Shown: positions 9,302-18,212, counted from the stretch's first letter. The stretch is 64,000 nucleotides of DNA from Selenomonadaceae bacterium (GCA_017535925.1 JAFXTD010000034.1:18529-82528), one strand, 5' to 3'. Notes: generated by a model not told the origin, from the letters alone. Numbers and translations are program-made.

Positions 9302-10690
9302 TTACTTAATCGTTTCGGGCGCGTATCGCCTCTGAATTTCTCTGAAGACCGTGCCCGGTGTCGTCATGTCAATTTGAGATTTCCAATTCAACTTGTTGAG
9401 GAAGTTGCCTTGTAAAATTCTGTCGAAGGGATAAGCTGCGTAAGGCTCGTTTAAGTGTCTCGACAGCGTCCAAGTTTCCGCGTTGTTAATCGGCACGGCA
9501 TCGAATTCTTTTCGAACGAAAGGAATATTTTCGTAAGCCAAATCCATCGTAAAATCTATGAGAACATAATCAATCAGTTCATCGAAGTCGCGCCAGTAAT
9601 CGTTAAGAAATTCTTTTTCAAAAACAAACAGAGGATTGTGTCGAACAGCCGCGCCTTGAATGAAGCCTGCCCAACGCGCATAAGAAATGTAACAGTTGAA
9701 AAATTTAACAAAAGGATTCAACGGGTTTTTATCATGATAATATTTCTGCGTGAAGTAAGGCATTTGCCAAAAGTCTTTGTGATTCTCCAGCGGCTCGGTA
9801 ACCAAAATCGTAGCGTCAAGCCACAAGCCTCCGTAACGTTCCAAAAGATTTACGCGCAGGATGTCCGAAAAATGCGTCCGTGTGATTTTGCCGGCTTTGA
9901 ACTTGTCCAAGACATGCGGAGGAAGGTCGACGTACTTTGAAAAATTTTGCTCGTCAATGAAAACGATTTTGTAATGCCCCGCGTTTTGCTTGAGCGAATT
10001 GTAACAGCAACGAATAATCGGCGGCAAATTTTCTTCGCCCTGCAACCAACAAAAATAAATCTGATAATCTTCGGGGCGCACTCTCGGGCAAGTCTTTTCG
10101 TCAATTACTGCTTGCGAATATTTTTTTATCAGCGCGGAATATTTATTTTGCAGGAACGCCGAAATTTGTTCGTTGCGTGCAATGGCAGTCCTCACTTGCG
10201 GCGGCAGAGGATTGCTTATAATTCGATGCCACTTCGCGAACGCGTCGAAGTCTTGCCGAAGTTGTTGCGGCCAAAGGCGTTGGTCGATGAATTTTTGCGC
10301 CTCCTGCATTTCGCCGAAGACGATTAACAACAGCGCGAAGACTTGCCGACGAATCGGATTTTGTTCTTGCCGAGCCAGTTCCAATATTTGCCGCGAGATA
10401 TTTTTCTCTTCGTCATAAAATTTTGTTTTGCGATGAGCTTCGCCCGCCAACCGCCAAAACTCCGTGTAAAAATCCGTCAGATAAATTTGCCGTAACACTT
10501 CGGGCGGCAGGTTTGAAAAAATTTCTGCCATTTGCATTCGACGACAGAATAAATCGAATTCCGAGTCCTTTCTGCCCGCCGCTATCATATGTTGCAAATT
10601 GTTCACCCGTTGCTCCGAAATTTTCAGCCGAGCTTGTTGTTCACGCTGTTCCTCTGCAGGTTGACGGGGGGGGGGATTATTAATTGCCAT
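9302..10690 (-). CDS. Capsular-polysaccharide-type glycosyltransferase with C10 tract at its 5' end
   Basis: 462 residues. The C-terminal half shows the sugar-transferase pattern IYFCWLQGEENLPPII, RTHFSDILRVNLLERYGG, LWLDATILVTEPL (DxD-like site as D-A-T), as in Caps_synth/TcdB-like GT32-type transferases; the N-terminal 180 residues are helical and unassigned. The coding strand has ten consecutive C (10666-10675) from codon 6 on, giving PPPR, and is in frame in this sequence. Ribosome site GGAGG. It sits between ilvC and leuC, unrelated to leucine synthesis. Tract slippage would switch translation off. Confidence 0.8.
   Translation of the reverse strand: MAINNPPPRQPAEEQREQQARLKISEQRVNNLQHMIAAGRKDSEFDLFCRRMQMAEIFSNLPPEVLRQIYLTDFYTEFWRLAGEAHRKTKFYDEEKNISRQILELARQEQNPIRRQVFALLLIVFGEMQEAQKFIDQRLWPQQLRQDFDAFAKWHRIISNPLPPQVRTAIARNEQISAFLQNKYSALIKKYSQAVIDEKTCPRVRPEDYQIYFCWLQGEENLPPIIRCCYNSLKQNAGHYKIVFIDEQNFSKYVDLPPHVLDKFKAGKITRTHFSDILRVNLLERYGGLWLDATILVTEPLENHKDFWQMPYFTQKYYHDKNPLNPFVKFFNCYISYARWAGFIQGAAVRHNPLFVFEKEFLNDYWRDFDELIDYVLIDFTMDLAYENIPFVRKEFDAVPINNAETWTLSRHLNEPYAAYPFDRILQGNFLNKLNWKSQIDMTTPGTVFREIQRRYAPETIK
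10666..10675 (-). repeat. C10 homopolymer tract (candidate contingency tract)
   Basis: Ten G on the plus strand, ten C on the coding strand; coding context ATTAATAAT-C10-GTCAACCTG. In frame at this length. Confidence 0.85.
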
Positions 10691-10724
10691 AGAAATTTCC
10701 TCCGATTAGCAATAAGTAGCCGAG

Positions 10725-10812
10725 AGCAAAACAAAAGCGATTAGCTGTTAGCTGTTAGCTGTCAGAAAAATTCTAATCACTAACCGCTAATCACTAACCG
10801 CTAACCGCTAAA
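10725..10812. repeat. Short iterated intergenic repeats upstream of the glycosyltransferase
   Basis: AGCTGTTAGCTGTTAGCTG block, then CTAATCACTAACCGCTAAT and CTAACCGCTAACCGCTAA blocks: successive 7-9 base units on the plus strand. Confidence 0.75.
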
Positions 10813-10832
10813 ATTTTGCTTGCAAAATTTTT
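10809..10832 (-). terminator. Hairpin just after ilvC stop
   Basis: AAATTTTGC and GCAAAATTT form a perfect inverted repeat directly after the ilvC stop codon. It is A/T-rich with a tiny loop, so it may be only a weak terminator or an RNA 3'-end stabiliser, which would let some transcription reach leuC. Confidence 0.4.
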
Positions 10833-11847
10833 AGTCTTTCGAAAGGTCGGAGCCGTCTTTGAGCCAGCTCATCATGCCGCGCAGTTTTTTGCCGACGGTT
10901 TCGATTTGATGTTCGGCGTGGATTCTGCGTTGCGCGAGGAAGTTTGCTCTGCCCGCCGCACGATTTTCAACAAGCCAATTACGAGCGAAGGAGCCGTCTT
11001 GAATTTCGGCAAGAGCCTTTTCCATTGCCTTTTTGACTTCGGGCGTGATAATTTTCGGGCCGGTGGTGTAGTCGCCGTATTCGGCAGTGTCGCTTATGGA
11101 ATAGCGCATTTTCGCCATGCCGCCCTCGTACATGAGGTCGACGATAAGTTTCATCTCGTGGAAGGTTTCAAAGTAGGCGATTTCGGGTTGATAGCCCGCC
11201 GCAACCAAAACTTCAAAACCGTTTTGAATCAAATGGGTGACACCGCCGCAGAGGACGCATTGTTCGCCGAAGAGGTCGGTCTCGGTCTCTTCTTTGAAAG
11301 TGGTTTGAAGGACGCCTGCGCGGGTGCCGCCGATACCGCGAGCATAGGCGAGGGCAATGTCAAAGCATTTTCCTGAAGCATCTTGATAAACCGCAAAGAC
11401 ATCGGGAACGCCGCTGCCTTCAACGAAAGTCCTGCGAACCAAATGACCGGGACCTTTCGGCGCGACCATTAGCACGTCAATGTCGGGAGGAGGAATGATT
11501 TGCTTGAAATGGATATTAAAGCCGTGCGCGAATGCCAATGCCGAACCGGGCTTGAGGTTCGGAGCGATTTCGTTTTTGTAAACGTCCGCCTGTTTTTCGT
11601 CGGGGATAAGAATCATCGTGATGTCGGCAACCTTGACGGCTTCGGCGACGGGCAGAACTTTCAAGCCCTGACTTTCTGCAACGGCTTTGGACTTCGAGCC
11701 CGCATACAGTCCGACGACGACGTTGACGCCGCTCTCTTTGAGGTTGAGTGCGTGCGCGTGTCCTTGAGAGCCGTAGCCGATAATCGCGACGGTTTTGCCG
11801 TTCATGATTTCCCAATTCACGTCTTGGTCGTAATAAGTTTTAGCCAT
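10831..11847 (-). CDS. ilvC: Ketol-acid reductoisomerase
   Basis: 338 residues, the normal class I length. [17 protein letters not shown] (about 20-36) is the NADPH-binding loop; [21 protein letters not shown] and the C-terminal domain with [12 protein letters not shown] and [19 protein letters not shown] carry the Mg2+ and substrate ligands. It converts acetolactate to dihydroxyisovalerate in valine/leucine synthesis and the parallel isoleucine step. Ribosome site GGAGGTTC. It lies downstream of ilvN but is separated from it by the GIY-YIG gene. Confidence 0.96.
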   Translation of the reverse strand: MAKTYYDQDVNWEIMNGKTVAIIGYGSQGHAHALNLKESGVNVVVGLYAGSKSKAVAESQGLKVLPVAEAVKVADITMILIPDEKQADVYKNEIAPNLKPGSALAFAHGFNIHFKQIIPPPDIDVLMVAPKGPGHLVRRTFVEGSGVPDVFAVYQDASGKCFDIALAYARGIGGTRAGVLQTTFKEETETDLFGEQCVLCGGVTHLIQNGFEVLVAAGYQPEIAYFETFHEMKLIVDLMYEGGMAKMRYSISDTAEYGDYTTGPKIITPEVKKAMEKALAEIQDGSFARNWLVENRAAGRANFLAQRRIHAEHQIETVGKKLRGMMSWLKDGSDLSKD

Positions 11848-11892
11848 GATTGAACCTCCAAAAAAATCATTAATGAAACTCGCGATAGTTTA

Positions 11893-12519
11893 TCACTTGT
11901 TGCCGCCGTTTTCAAGTTTTTTCCGCGCCCAAGTTCTTTTATTAGATTCTATGATTTTAGCGATTGTTTCGGGCGTGCGGTGCTTTCCATAGTTGGGATT
12001 ATTTTCGCCTTTGTTAGCGGCAGATAGTATCGCTTTTTGTGCTTCTGACATATGTTTTCCTTTGTTGTGCGCGGGCGTCCCTTTTTTAGTTGCCGAGATT
12101 TTAGCTTTGTGTTCTTCCGTTAAAGTCTTCCCTTTCCTTTTCGACGGTTTGCCCTTTTTAGCAACTGACATTCTAGCGCGGCTTTCTTCGCTAATTTTTG
12201 AGCCGGTGTCGCCGCCGTCTGTGAGGTTGTAGCCGTTGGGAGATTTGCTGTTGAGTTCACGAATCCAAAAAATTTCGCGCTCGTTCAATTTTTCGACGGG
12301 GCAAGTTTCGAGGACTTCTACCGAAAAATTTTCCCAATCGTATTTGCGAATCGCCGCGCCAATGCCAACCTTAGCTTTTTTACTGTCGCATTTGTGTTGA
12401 CGGATTCTCGTACCAAACTTTTGCCGCGTCTGCCCGACATAGAGTTTGCCGTTGAGTGTGTTCGTGATTTTGTAGATAACGCCCTGTTGACTTTCGCCGC
12501 CCGAACTGTTACCATTCAT
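11893..12519 (-). CDS. Free-standing GIY-YIG homing-endonuclease-like protein with NUMOD3 motifs
   Basis: 208 residues. VIYKITNTLNGKLYVGQT (about 14-31) is the GIY-YIG signature, with a following conserved Arg (GTRIRQHK) and Glu (LNEREIFWI). The rest contains repeated NUMOD3-type DNA-binding motifs (SEESRARMSVAKKGK, TEEHKAKISATKKG, SEAQKAILSAANKG, TPETIAKIIESNK). This is the architecture of phage and intron homing endonucleases. It lies between ilvN and ilvC with its own consensus promoter and a strong ribosome site (AAGGAGG). No intron-like split of a neighbour is visible: ilvN and ilvC are both full length. Likely a selfish insertion. Confidence 0.88.
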   Translation of the reverse strand: MNGNSSGGESQQGVIYKITNTLNGKLYVGQTRQKFGTRIRQHKCDSKKAKVGIGAAIRKYDWENFSVEVLETCPVEKLNEREIFWIRELNSKSPNGYNLTDGGDTGSKISEESRARMSVAKKGKPSKRKGKTLTEEHKAKISATKKGTPAHNKGKHMSEAQKAILSAANKGENNPNYGKHRTPETIAKIIESNKRTWARKKLENGGNK

Positions 12520-12564
12520 GTGAAAAACCTCCTTGCTGTTTGGTTTGTGTTTTCGACAAATCCA

Positions 12565-12593
12565 ATTTTAGCAAGAAGGTTTTTTTGCGTCAA
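12565..12593 (-). promoter_or_regulatory. Promoter of the GIY-YIG gene
   Basis: On the minus strand TTGACG (12593-12588), 17-base spacer, TAAAAT (12570-12565), about 45 bases upstream of the ATG at 12519 and 10 bases beyond the ilvN stop. Confidence 0.7.
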
Positions 12594-12602
12594 TATTTAT
12601 CC

Positions 12603-13133
12603 TTACAAAAGATTCTTGGAATAAAATTCGCTCACTTGCTTGTAATCGGTAATTGTATTTTCACCGCGTTCAAGGGCAATGAGCCCCGTGCGTATGATTT
12701 CCAAAATTCCGTAGGGCGCGAGGAGCCGCGTAAATGCCGTAACTTTTTCGTCGTTGCCCGTTATCTCAAAGATTAAAGTCGTCGGTTGTACATCGACGAC
12801 GTGAGCGCGGAAGAGTTCCGCCATTTTCAAAACGTCGAGGCGTGTGCTGTCGTCGGCAGAAACTTTAATCATTGTCATTCCGCGTGTCACAGCCGTCGCC
12901 GAATCGAGACGTTGAACGGCTTGCACGACGGGCATTTTTTCCAACTGCTTAATCACTTGGTCGATATAATTTCCGTCGCCGTGAACGACAACCGTTATCC
13001 TTGAAAATTCGGGCGATTGAGTTATCCCGACAGATAAGCTGTCGATATTGAATTCCCGGCGGCTGAACATACTCGCCACTCTGACGAGGACGCCCGGTTG
13101 ATTTTCTACGTAGACCGATAAAACATGCTTCAT
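12603..13133 (-). CDS. ilvN: Acetolactate synthase small (regulatory) subunit
   Basis: 176 residues. The N-terminal ACT domain (HVLSVYVENQPGVLVRVASM, then RREFNIDSLSVG) binds valine for feedback control, and the C-terminal domain matches the IlvN/IlvH fold. The catalytic subunit ilvB is not in the window. First gene of the minus-strand ilv/leu cluster, with its own promoter and a GAGGAG ribosome site. No leader peptide rich in branched-chain codons or T-box structure was recognised in the short leader. Confidence 0.93.
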   Translation of the reverse strand: MKHVLSVYVENQPGVLVRVASMFSRREFNIDSLSVGITQSPEFSRITVVVHGDGNYIDQVIKQLEKMPVVQAVQRLDSATAVTRGMTMIKVSADDSTRLDVLKMAELFRAHVVDVQPTTLIFEITGNDEKVTAFTRLLAPYGILEIIRTGLIALERGENTITDYKQVSEFYSKNLL

Positions 13134-13169
13134 GAATTAAAAGCTCCTCTTAAAAAATTTCCGCGCCGA

Positions 13170-13198
13170 ATAATATCATTTTTCGAATAAACTTTCAA
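13170..13198 (-). promoter_or_regulatory. Promoter of ilvN
   Basis: On the minus strand TTGAAA (13198-13193), 17-base spacer, TATTAT (13175-13170). The predicted leader is only about 30 bases, too short for a T-box. Confidence 0.7.
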
Positions 13199-13356
13199 GA
13201 CGGAGCGGCGAAAGTTTGAAAAGTCGGGAAGGTGACAGCGATTTAAAATCTTTCGAGTAAAAAATTAAAGCTCATCGACGAACGACGAACTTTAATTTAC
13301 AACGAGTACATCAAGATAAAATATTCCGCCGCATTTTCAGCCGGCAATTGACAAGC

Positions 13357-14838
13357 TTATTTGAGAGTCTTGCCTTTGATTGTGTAAGTCGTGCTGTTTA
13401 TGTTGAACTTGTCGCCCGCGCTGACTCCATCGAAAATAATCGAGCCGCCGCCGGAAATTGTGAGTGTGAGTTTGTTGCTTGCGAACGCCGCTTTTGTGAA
13501 GGTGCCGCCCGCCGAGCCGTCCGCTTTGAGGATTTGCAAGAGGTCACCGTCGCCGTTCGCGTAGTCGAAAATTTTATCGGTACCTTCGCCGGGCTTGTAA
13601 ACAAAAGTATCTTTTCCTGCGCCGCCCCAAAGTGAATCGTTTCCTGCTCCGCCCCAGAGAGAATCATTGCCTTTACCGCCGTAAAGTTTATCTTTGCCGG
13701 AGCCGCCGCTCAAGGTGTCGTTGCCTGCGTCTCCGTTAAGTGAATCGTTTCCTGCCTCGCCGAAGAGTTTGTCGTTGCCCGCGCCGCCCGAAACGGTATC
13801 AGCACCGTAGCCGCCGTAGAGTGCATCTTTTTTCGCGCCGCCGACGATGGAATTGGCAAGAGTGTTGCCCGTGATTTTTACGGTTGTCGTTCGTTTGGAG
13901 GCGTTTATAAATTTAATGTCCGCGTCGGCAGTCACGGGCGATTTTGTTTTATCGGTCACGTTCAAAACTTTTGCGCCGTCAATGTGAAGCTCGTCCAAGT
14001 CTGCCGCACCAACCAAAGTTATCTTGCCTTTGCCGACAGTCACGATAATGTTGTCGCCGCTCGTCGCCGTTGAGTAGGTTCCTTTGCCGCCGCCGATTTG
14101 CAGTGTCGAAGTTGAATTGAAGCCGACGATTTTATCGTTGCCCTCGCCCGATTTGTATTCGATGATATTGTTCGACGCTGCGGAGCCCAAGCTGATATAG
14201 TCGTTGCTCGCGCCGCCGTTTACAGTGACGTTTCCTCTGTCGGTTTTTATCGTGTCATTGCCTTTGCCGCCACTGATTGTCGAGTACCAGCTTTCGTTGA
14301 CTATTGAATCGTTATCCGCGCCTCCGTCAATCACAGTATTATTGGCATAACTCTGAATGGTATCCTTGCCGCTGTCTCCAGCGATAATTGCGTAATTACC
14401 TCCATTGTAAATGTTATCGTTTCCTGCGCCGCCTTCGATTGTCACGAGAAAATTATAACCGTTTTTGATAGAATCGTTTCCGTTGCCGCCGAGAATTAAA
14501 ACTTCATTGCTTATATGGTAATTCTTCTTGCCGTAAGGCGAAACGTCGGAATCCCAATTATCAATGGTATCGGCTCCTTCGCCGCCGACCAATATGGAGC
14601 CGCTACTTCCGTTGATTATTGAATCATCACCTGCGCCGCCGTTTATGGAGCTGTTGTCGGGGTACCTGTAATGAGAAGTTGTTATATAATCTTCTGTCCG
14701 CGATACTCCCACATTTTTGATAATGTCATTGCCCGCGCCCGCGTCGACTACAACATATTCGTTATCGTTATCAATGAAGTCAATGGCGTTTGTCCCTGAA
14801 ACAAATTTGCCCCAAGTGCTGTTATTAAAATAAGCCAT
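13357..14838 (-). CDS. RTX (haemolysin-type Ca2+-binding repeat) protein
   Basis: 493 residues without a Sec signal. The N-terminal two thirds has degenerate G-G-x-G-x-D blocks (GGAGDDSIING, GGNGNDSIKNG, GGAGNDNIYNG), and the C-terminal part has canonical nonapeptides such as GGAGNDKLFGEAGNDSLNG and GGAGNDSLWGG (about 335-410). These bind Ca2+ in parallel beta-rolls. The C-terminus (GDKFNINSTTYTIKG) resembles type I secretion tails, so export by an ABC/MFP system is likely, but no such genes are nearby. Ribosome site AAGGAGG, single-gene transcript with a strong promoter. Confidence 0.88.
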   Translation of the reverse strand: MAYFNNSTWGKFVSGTNAIDFIDNDNEYVVVDAGAGNDIIKNVGVSRTEDYITTSHYRYPDNSSINGGAGDDSIINGSSGSILVGGEGADTIDNWDSDVSPYGKKNYHISNEVLILGGNGNDSIKNGYNFLVTIEGGAGNDNIYNGGNYAIIAGDSGKDTIQSYANNTVIDGGADNDSIVNESWYSTISGGKGNDTIKTDRGNVTVNGGASNDYISLGSAASNNIIEYKSGEGNDKIVGFNSTSTLQIGGGKGTYSTATSGDNIIVTVGKGKITLVGAADLDELHIDGAKVLNVTDKTKSPVTADADIKFINASKRTTTVKITGNTLANSIVGGAKKDALYGGYGADTVSGGAGNDKLFGEAGNDSLNGDAGNDTLSGGSGKDKLYGGKGNDSLWGGAGNDSLWGGAGKDTFVYKPGEGTDKIFDYANGDGDLLQILKADGSAGGTFTKAAFASNKLTLTISGGGSIIFDGVSAGDKFNINSTTYTIKGKTLK

Positions 14839-14882
14839 AGAAAATTTCCTCCTTCAAAAAAATCTTTGGAATCATCACATGC

Positions 14883-14912
14883 ATTATAATAGTTGTTTTT
14901 TTTTTTTGTCAA
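14883..14912 (-). promoter_or_regulatory. Strong promoter of the RTX gene with A12 spacer tract
   Basis: On the minus strand TTGACA (14912-14907) and TATAAT (14888-14883), both consensus, 18-base spacer of which 12 consecutive bases are A. A change in tract length would alter the spacing. Confidence 0.75.
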
Positions 14913-14959
14913 TTCTAAATCGCGAAAACTTTCACCGCTTTCGTCCTTGTCGGCTTTAC

Positions 14960-14987
14960 TTGCAAAATTAAACTTATGTGTTATACT
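14960..14987 (+). promoter_or_regulatory. Promoter of the ccmC-like/lptA-like pair
   Basis: TTGCAA (14960-14965), 16-base spacer, TATACT (14982-14987), about 45 bases before the ATG at 15034. Divergent from the RTX promoter. Confidence 0.6.
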
Positions 14988-15033
14988 GCTTTGCAAACGA
15001 ATTTATATTCATTGATGTAAGGGAATAGTTTTC

Positions 15034-15642
15034 ATGAACAAAATCATAATCTTGTTGACGCTCGCAATCTGCGCGGCGATAATTTTTTTTGTGCCGTCGA
15101 TAAAAGGGCTCGGCGACTTGGCAAAAATAATTTTCTTCCACGTGCCGACAGCTTGGGTCTCGGTCATTGCGTTCTTTGCAAGTGCATTCTTCGCGGCGAA
15201 ATTTTTACGGACGTTTAATTTTTCGTTCGATAAATTGAGTGAACGGGCAGCGCGTTTGGGATTTATCTTCGTGTTGCTGTCGACGATAAGCGGCGCGATT
15301 TTCAGCAAGCTGACTTGGGGCGCGTATTGGAATTGGGATCCGCGACAGACGACAATCTTTGTGCTGATTCTGATTTACGGCGCGTATTTGACATTGCGGG
15401 CGGCAGTCTCCGATGAAAAAATTCGCGCAAAAGTTTCGGCGGTCTATTCGCTGTTGAGCGTCTTGACGGTTCCTTTCTTGGTCTTTATAATTCCGCGCAT
15501 GTACTTCTCGTTGCACCCGTCGCCCGTGTTGAATTCGGCGGGGCGTGTCGAAACGGATTCAATCGTCCTGATTGTTTTAATCGCGGCGGTCTTCGACGCA
15601 ACACTGATTTTTATTCAACTTATGAGGAGGAAAATTTCATGA
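15034..15642 (+). CDS. CcmC/CcsA-type haem-handling membrane protein
   Basis: 202 residues with six hydrophobic segments. The loop LTWGAYWNWDPRQTT (about 93-107) is the tryptophan-rich WWD haem-binding motif of the CcmC/CcmF/CcsA family, and a conserved His precedes it (IIFFHVPTAWVS). Its length and layout fit CcmC. CcmC presents haem to CcmE outside the membrane for cytochrome c maturation; no other ccm gene is in the window. Its stop overlaps the next ATG by 4 bases, so the two are translationally coupled. Confidence 0.82.
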   Translation: MNKIIILLTLAICAAIIFFVPSIKGLGDLAKIIFFHVPTAWVSVIAFFASAFFAAKFLRTFNFSFDKLSERAARLGFIFVLLSTISGAIFSKLTWGAYWNWDPRQTTIFVLILIYGAYLTLRAAVSDEKIRAKVSAVYSLLSVLTVPFLVFIIPRMYFSLHPSPVLNSAGRVETDSIVLIVLIAAVFDATLIFIQLMRRKIS

Positions 15643-16217
15643 GAGCTTTAAAAATTTTCGGGCTTGCGTTGTTGATGATTATCGCCGCGCAAGGAAGAAC
15701 TTTCGCGGAAATGCCGGAAATTTCTGCGGGCGAAACTTACTTCGATATTTTTAAGGGCGTCTACGTCTTGAAAGGCAATGTTTACGTTTCGGCGAACAAT
15801 CACGGCTTCAAGGCGGTCGTAACGGCGGACGAGGCTCTTGTCAGCGTCGCCAAACAAAAATGCTGGGCGGACGGCAACGTCAAACTCACGCAAGAAAATA
15901 TAATTTTCAGCTGCGACCGCGCTTACATGCAATGGGCAACGAAAACCGCCGAAGTCACCGGCAAAGTTAATTTTGAAAATAAAAAAAGTGTCACGATAAG
16001 TTCGGACACTGCAGTTTTTAATTGGCAAGAAAAAATTGTCGACTTCTACGGAAAAGTTACGGTCAAGGCGGATAAAAAATTAAAGTTCGCGGAAGGCGTG
16101 GAGCTCGACGGAAAAGAATATCAGCACGTGAAATATAACGTCGTCGAAAATGAAATTCTTGAGCTTGATAAAACTTTCGACGCGCCCGAAGTCGTCATAC
16201 CGTCTGCGGAGGAGTGA
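15639..16217 (+). CDS. LptA/OstA-like periplasmic protein
   Basis: 192 residues with a Sec signal (KIFGLALLMIIAAQGRTFA) followed by OstA-type beta strands (GVYVLKGNVYVS, KCWADGNVKLTQ, KTAEVTGKVNFE, KIVDFYGKVTVKADK). OstA/LptA domains form the periplasmic LPS bridge, which fits a diderm Firmicute. Here it is coupled to a CcmC-like gene rather than to lptB/lptC, so a specialised role is possible. The 3' end overlaps the convergent DUF1385 gene by 23 bases. Confidence 0.72.
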   Translation: MRALKIFGLALLMIIAAQGRTFAEMPEISAGETYFDIFKGVYVLKGNVYVSANNHGFKAVVTADEALVSVAKQKCWADGNVKLTQENIIFSCDRAYMQWATKTAEVTGKVNFENKKSVTISSDTAVFNWQEKIVDFYGKVTVKADKKLKFAEGVELDGKEYQHVKYNVVENEILELDKTFDAPEVVIPSAEE

Positions 16218-17058
16218 CTGCCTCCAAAGATTTTATCGCAACCTCAATCATCGAATCGTCGGGCTCGCGTGTCGTCAAGTATTGCAACCAAAGACCCGGC
16301 AACGTCGCCAACTTCACGAAAGAATTTTTTGACCGCGCAGAGAATCGAATTATTTCATACGACAGACCCGCCACTATCGGCAACAAAATTATTCGCGAAA
16401 GAATTCTTATCCACAGCTCCGGCCAGCCCAAAAACGCGAATACGAAAATGCTCACAAGCATGACGATTAACAAGAAGGCAGTCCCGCATCTCGGATGGAG
16501 GCGCGGGAATTTTTTTACGTTCTCGACCGTCAACGGCATGTCCGCCTCGTAGCAGAAAATCGTTTTGTGTTCGGCCCCGTGATATTGAAACGTCCGCTGA
16601 ATGTCTTTCATGCGCGATATTGCGAACAGATACACCAAGAAAATTATCAGCCGCAAAAATCCTTCCGCCAAATTCAAAAGTATCGGGTCGTCGGTCAGCG
16701 TTCGGAAAAATTTCGCGGCAAAGGTCGGTATCGCCAAGAACAACACGCACGCCAAAGCTATCGCCAAAATTATCGTCGCGATTAATTCACGGTCGGAAAG
16801 TTGCTCGTCCTCCTCGCCCGCCGCCTGCGCCGAAAAAGATAACGACTTCATGCCCAAAATCAACGACTCGAACAAACTCACTGCGCCGCGCAACATCGGC
16901 AACTTTAAAATCGGGAAGCGGTCGGCTATCGACGTGACGGGCTTGACTTGAACTTTTATATTTCCGTCGGGCTCACGAACTGCCGTTGCGACTTTGCCGA
17001 AGCCGCGCATCATAACTCCTTCGATAACGGCCTGTCCGCCGACGATTGGTTTTTCCAT
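16195..17058 (-). CDS. DUF1385 family membrane protein
   Basis: About 287 residues beginning MEKPIVGGQAVIEGVMMRG, the family signature, with VAVREPDG-like text and four to five membrane segments; QYHGAEHKTIFCYE and LHPRCGTAFLLIV are also typical. The function is unknown; in Firmicutes it is regularly found next to rpmE, as here. The ATG at 17058 follows GGAGG; the reading frame is open further upstream but that part overlaps the rpmE terminator. Confidence 0.88.
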   Translation of the reverse strand: MEKPIVGGQAVIEGVMMRGFGKVATAVREPDGNIKVQVKPVTSIADRFPILKLPMLRGAVSLFESLILGMKSLSFSAQAAGEEDEQLSDRELIATIILAIALACVLFLAIPTFAAKFFRTLTDDPILLNLAEGFLRLIIFLVYLFAISRMKDIQRTFQYHGAEHKTIFCYEADMPLTVENVKKFPRLHPRCGTAFLLIVMLVSIFVFAFLGWPELWIRILSRIILLPIVAGLSYEIIRFSARSKNSFVKLATLPGLWLQYLTTREPDDSMIEVAIKSLEAVTPPQTV

Positions 17059-17073
17059 AAATTCCTCCGTTAA

Positions 17074-17108
17074 AATTAAAACAAGCAGGGCGCGTTCGGC
17101 AACCCTGC
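17074..17108 (-). terminator. Terminator after rpmE
   Basis: GCAGGG (17108-17103 on minus) and CCCTGC (17090-17085) with a 12-base loop, followed on the minus strand by TTGTTTTAATTTT. Confidence 0.65.
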
Positions 17109-17122
17109 CTGAAAATTTTTTT

Positions 17123-17323
17123 TCAAGATTTTTTGTAGCGTTTGTTGAACTTTTCGATACGCCCGCCCGCTTTGACATCGCGCTGACGACCCGTGAAGAA
17201 CGGATGGCATTTCGAACAAACGTCCACGCGCAATTCTTTTTTCGTGGAGCCGGTTTTGAAAGTATTGCCGCAACCGCAAGTAACAGTAGCCTCGAAGTAC
17301 TGCGGATGAATTTTTTCCTTCAT
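17123..17323 (-). CDS. rpmE: Ribosomal protein bL31
   Basis: 66 residues: [20 protein letters not shown], then [14 protein letters not shown]. The CGC/CSKC cysteines mark the zinc-containing form of L31. The ATG at 17323 follows a strong AAGGAGGTG site; the frame is open further upstream but that part overlaps the end of the methyltransferase gene, 15 bases away. Terminator follows. Confidence 0.95.
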   Translation of the reverse strand: MKEKIHPQYFEATVTCGCGNTFKTGSTKKELRVDVCSKCHPFFTGRQRDVKAGGRIEKFNKRYKKS

Positions 17324-17337
17324 GCTTAACACCTCCT

Positions 17338-18159
17338 TCAGGACGACGACTTTTCGCCATGCAGATAAATCCAATCCGTCGCCCACATTTGCTGATGAGT
17401 TTTGCCGTTTAAATCGTTAAGATAATTTGAAACATTGCTGAACCAAATTGCAACATTGGAAAATTGCTCCGACAAATCTTTTTTGATACTTGCCAAATCT
17501 TTTTTGCCGATTAAAACATCATATATGCCGTTCGTAGAATTCGCGTCAAAGTCGTCGGAAAAATAATCGGCACCTCGTTGCGGGAAAAAGAATCGAATTT
17601 GCATGCCGTTCACCAAGACAGATTCTGGCAACTCGCTTGTGAACGGCGCACGCGGATTGTACGCCATTTGAAGTGTAATTTTTCCGCCGACTTTCAACGC
17701 CTCGAACATGCTCGCCAAAATCTTTTTTCGGATTGTGTAACTTGCAATGTGGTGCATTGAGATTGTGCAATAAATGAAGTCGTAAAAATTTTTCGGAGCG
17801 TCGCCCAAGTCGTTGCCGCCGGTCAAATAGAACTTACTGCTATAACCCCCCGAGCCATTACAATAACGTTCTGCTTCTTTGAGCAGGCGGGAGGAAATAT
17901 CGCAACCGTCAACTTGTTTGAAAAGGAGATTCATTCTTTTGACCATGCGACCGGAACCGCAACCAAAATCCAAAGCAACTTTATCTTTGAAGGTGTCGAA
18001 AATCGGTTTGCGAATATCCCCGTTTTTGAAAAGCAAAAAAGTTTCGTAAGGATATTCCTCGTGCCAAGCGTAATTGCCGACAATAACTTCAGGCGGGATT
18101 GGAGCTTCATAAAAATTTTTTTGCATGTTCAAATAGTCTGTTTCGCCTTTCAAAATCAT
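17338..18159 (-). CDS. Class I SAM-dependent methyltransferase
   Basis: 273 residues. [16 protein letters not shown] is motif [12 protein letters not shown] motif [14 protein letters not shown] motif IV and [14 protein letters not shown] the post-motif strand, i.e. a small-molecule or glycan type methyltransferase. The coding strand contains a G6 run (NGSGGYSS). Ribosome site GGAGG. It lies directly upstream of rpmE, whose expression may partly depend on this transcript. Target unknown. Confidence 0.8.
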   Translation of the reverse strand: MILKGETDYLNMQKNFYEAPIPPEVIVGNYAWHEEYPYETFLLFKNGDIRKPIFDTFKDKVALDFGCGSGRMVKRMNLLFKQVDGCDISSRLLKEAERYCNGSGGYSSKFYLTGGNDLGDAPKNFYDFIYCTISMHHIASYTIRKKILASMFEALKVGGKITLQMAYNPRAPFTSELPESVLVNGMQIRFFFPQRGADYFSDDFDANSTNGIYDVLIGKKDLASIKKDLSEQFSNVAIWFSNVSNYLNDLNGKTHQQMWATDWIYLHGEKSSS

Positions 18160-18182
18160 TGCCTCCGAACCTTCAATTTAAG

Positions 18183-18212
18183 TTGACGCGAAAACCGCGC
18201 AAGGTGTATTAT
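18183..18212 (+). promoter_or_regulatory. Promoter of clpX
   Basis: TTGACG (18183-18188), 18-base spacer, TATTAT (18207-18212), about 60 bases upstream of the ATG. Confidence 0.6.

Noticed and set aside
13600..13860. Regular direct repeats that could suggest a CRISPR array
   Set aside because: They are in-frame RTX nonapeptide codons (GGxGxDxxx); spacing is 27 bases without unique spacers.
17847..17852. G6 run in the methyltransferase at 17338 as a further contingency tract
   Set aside because: Six bases is short for slippage, the gene is in frame and the flanks do not match the other three tracts well.
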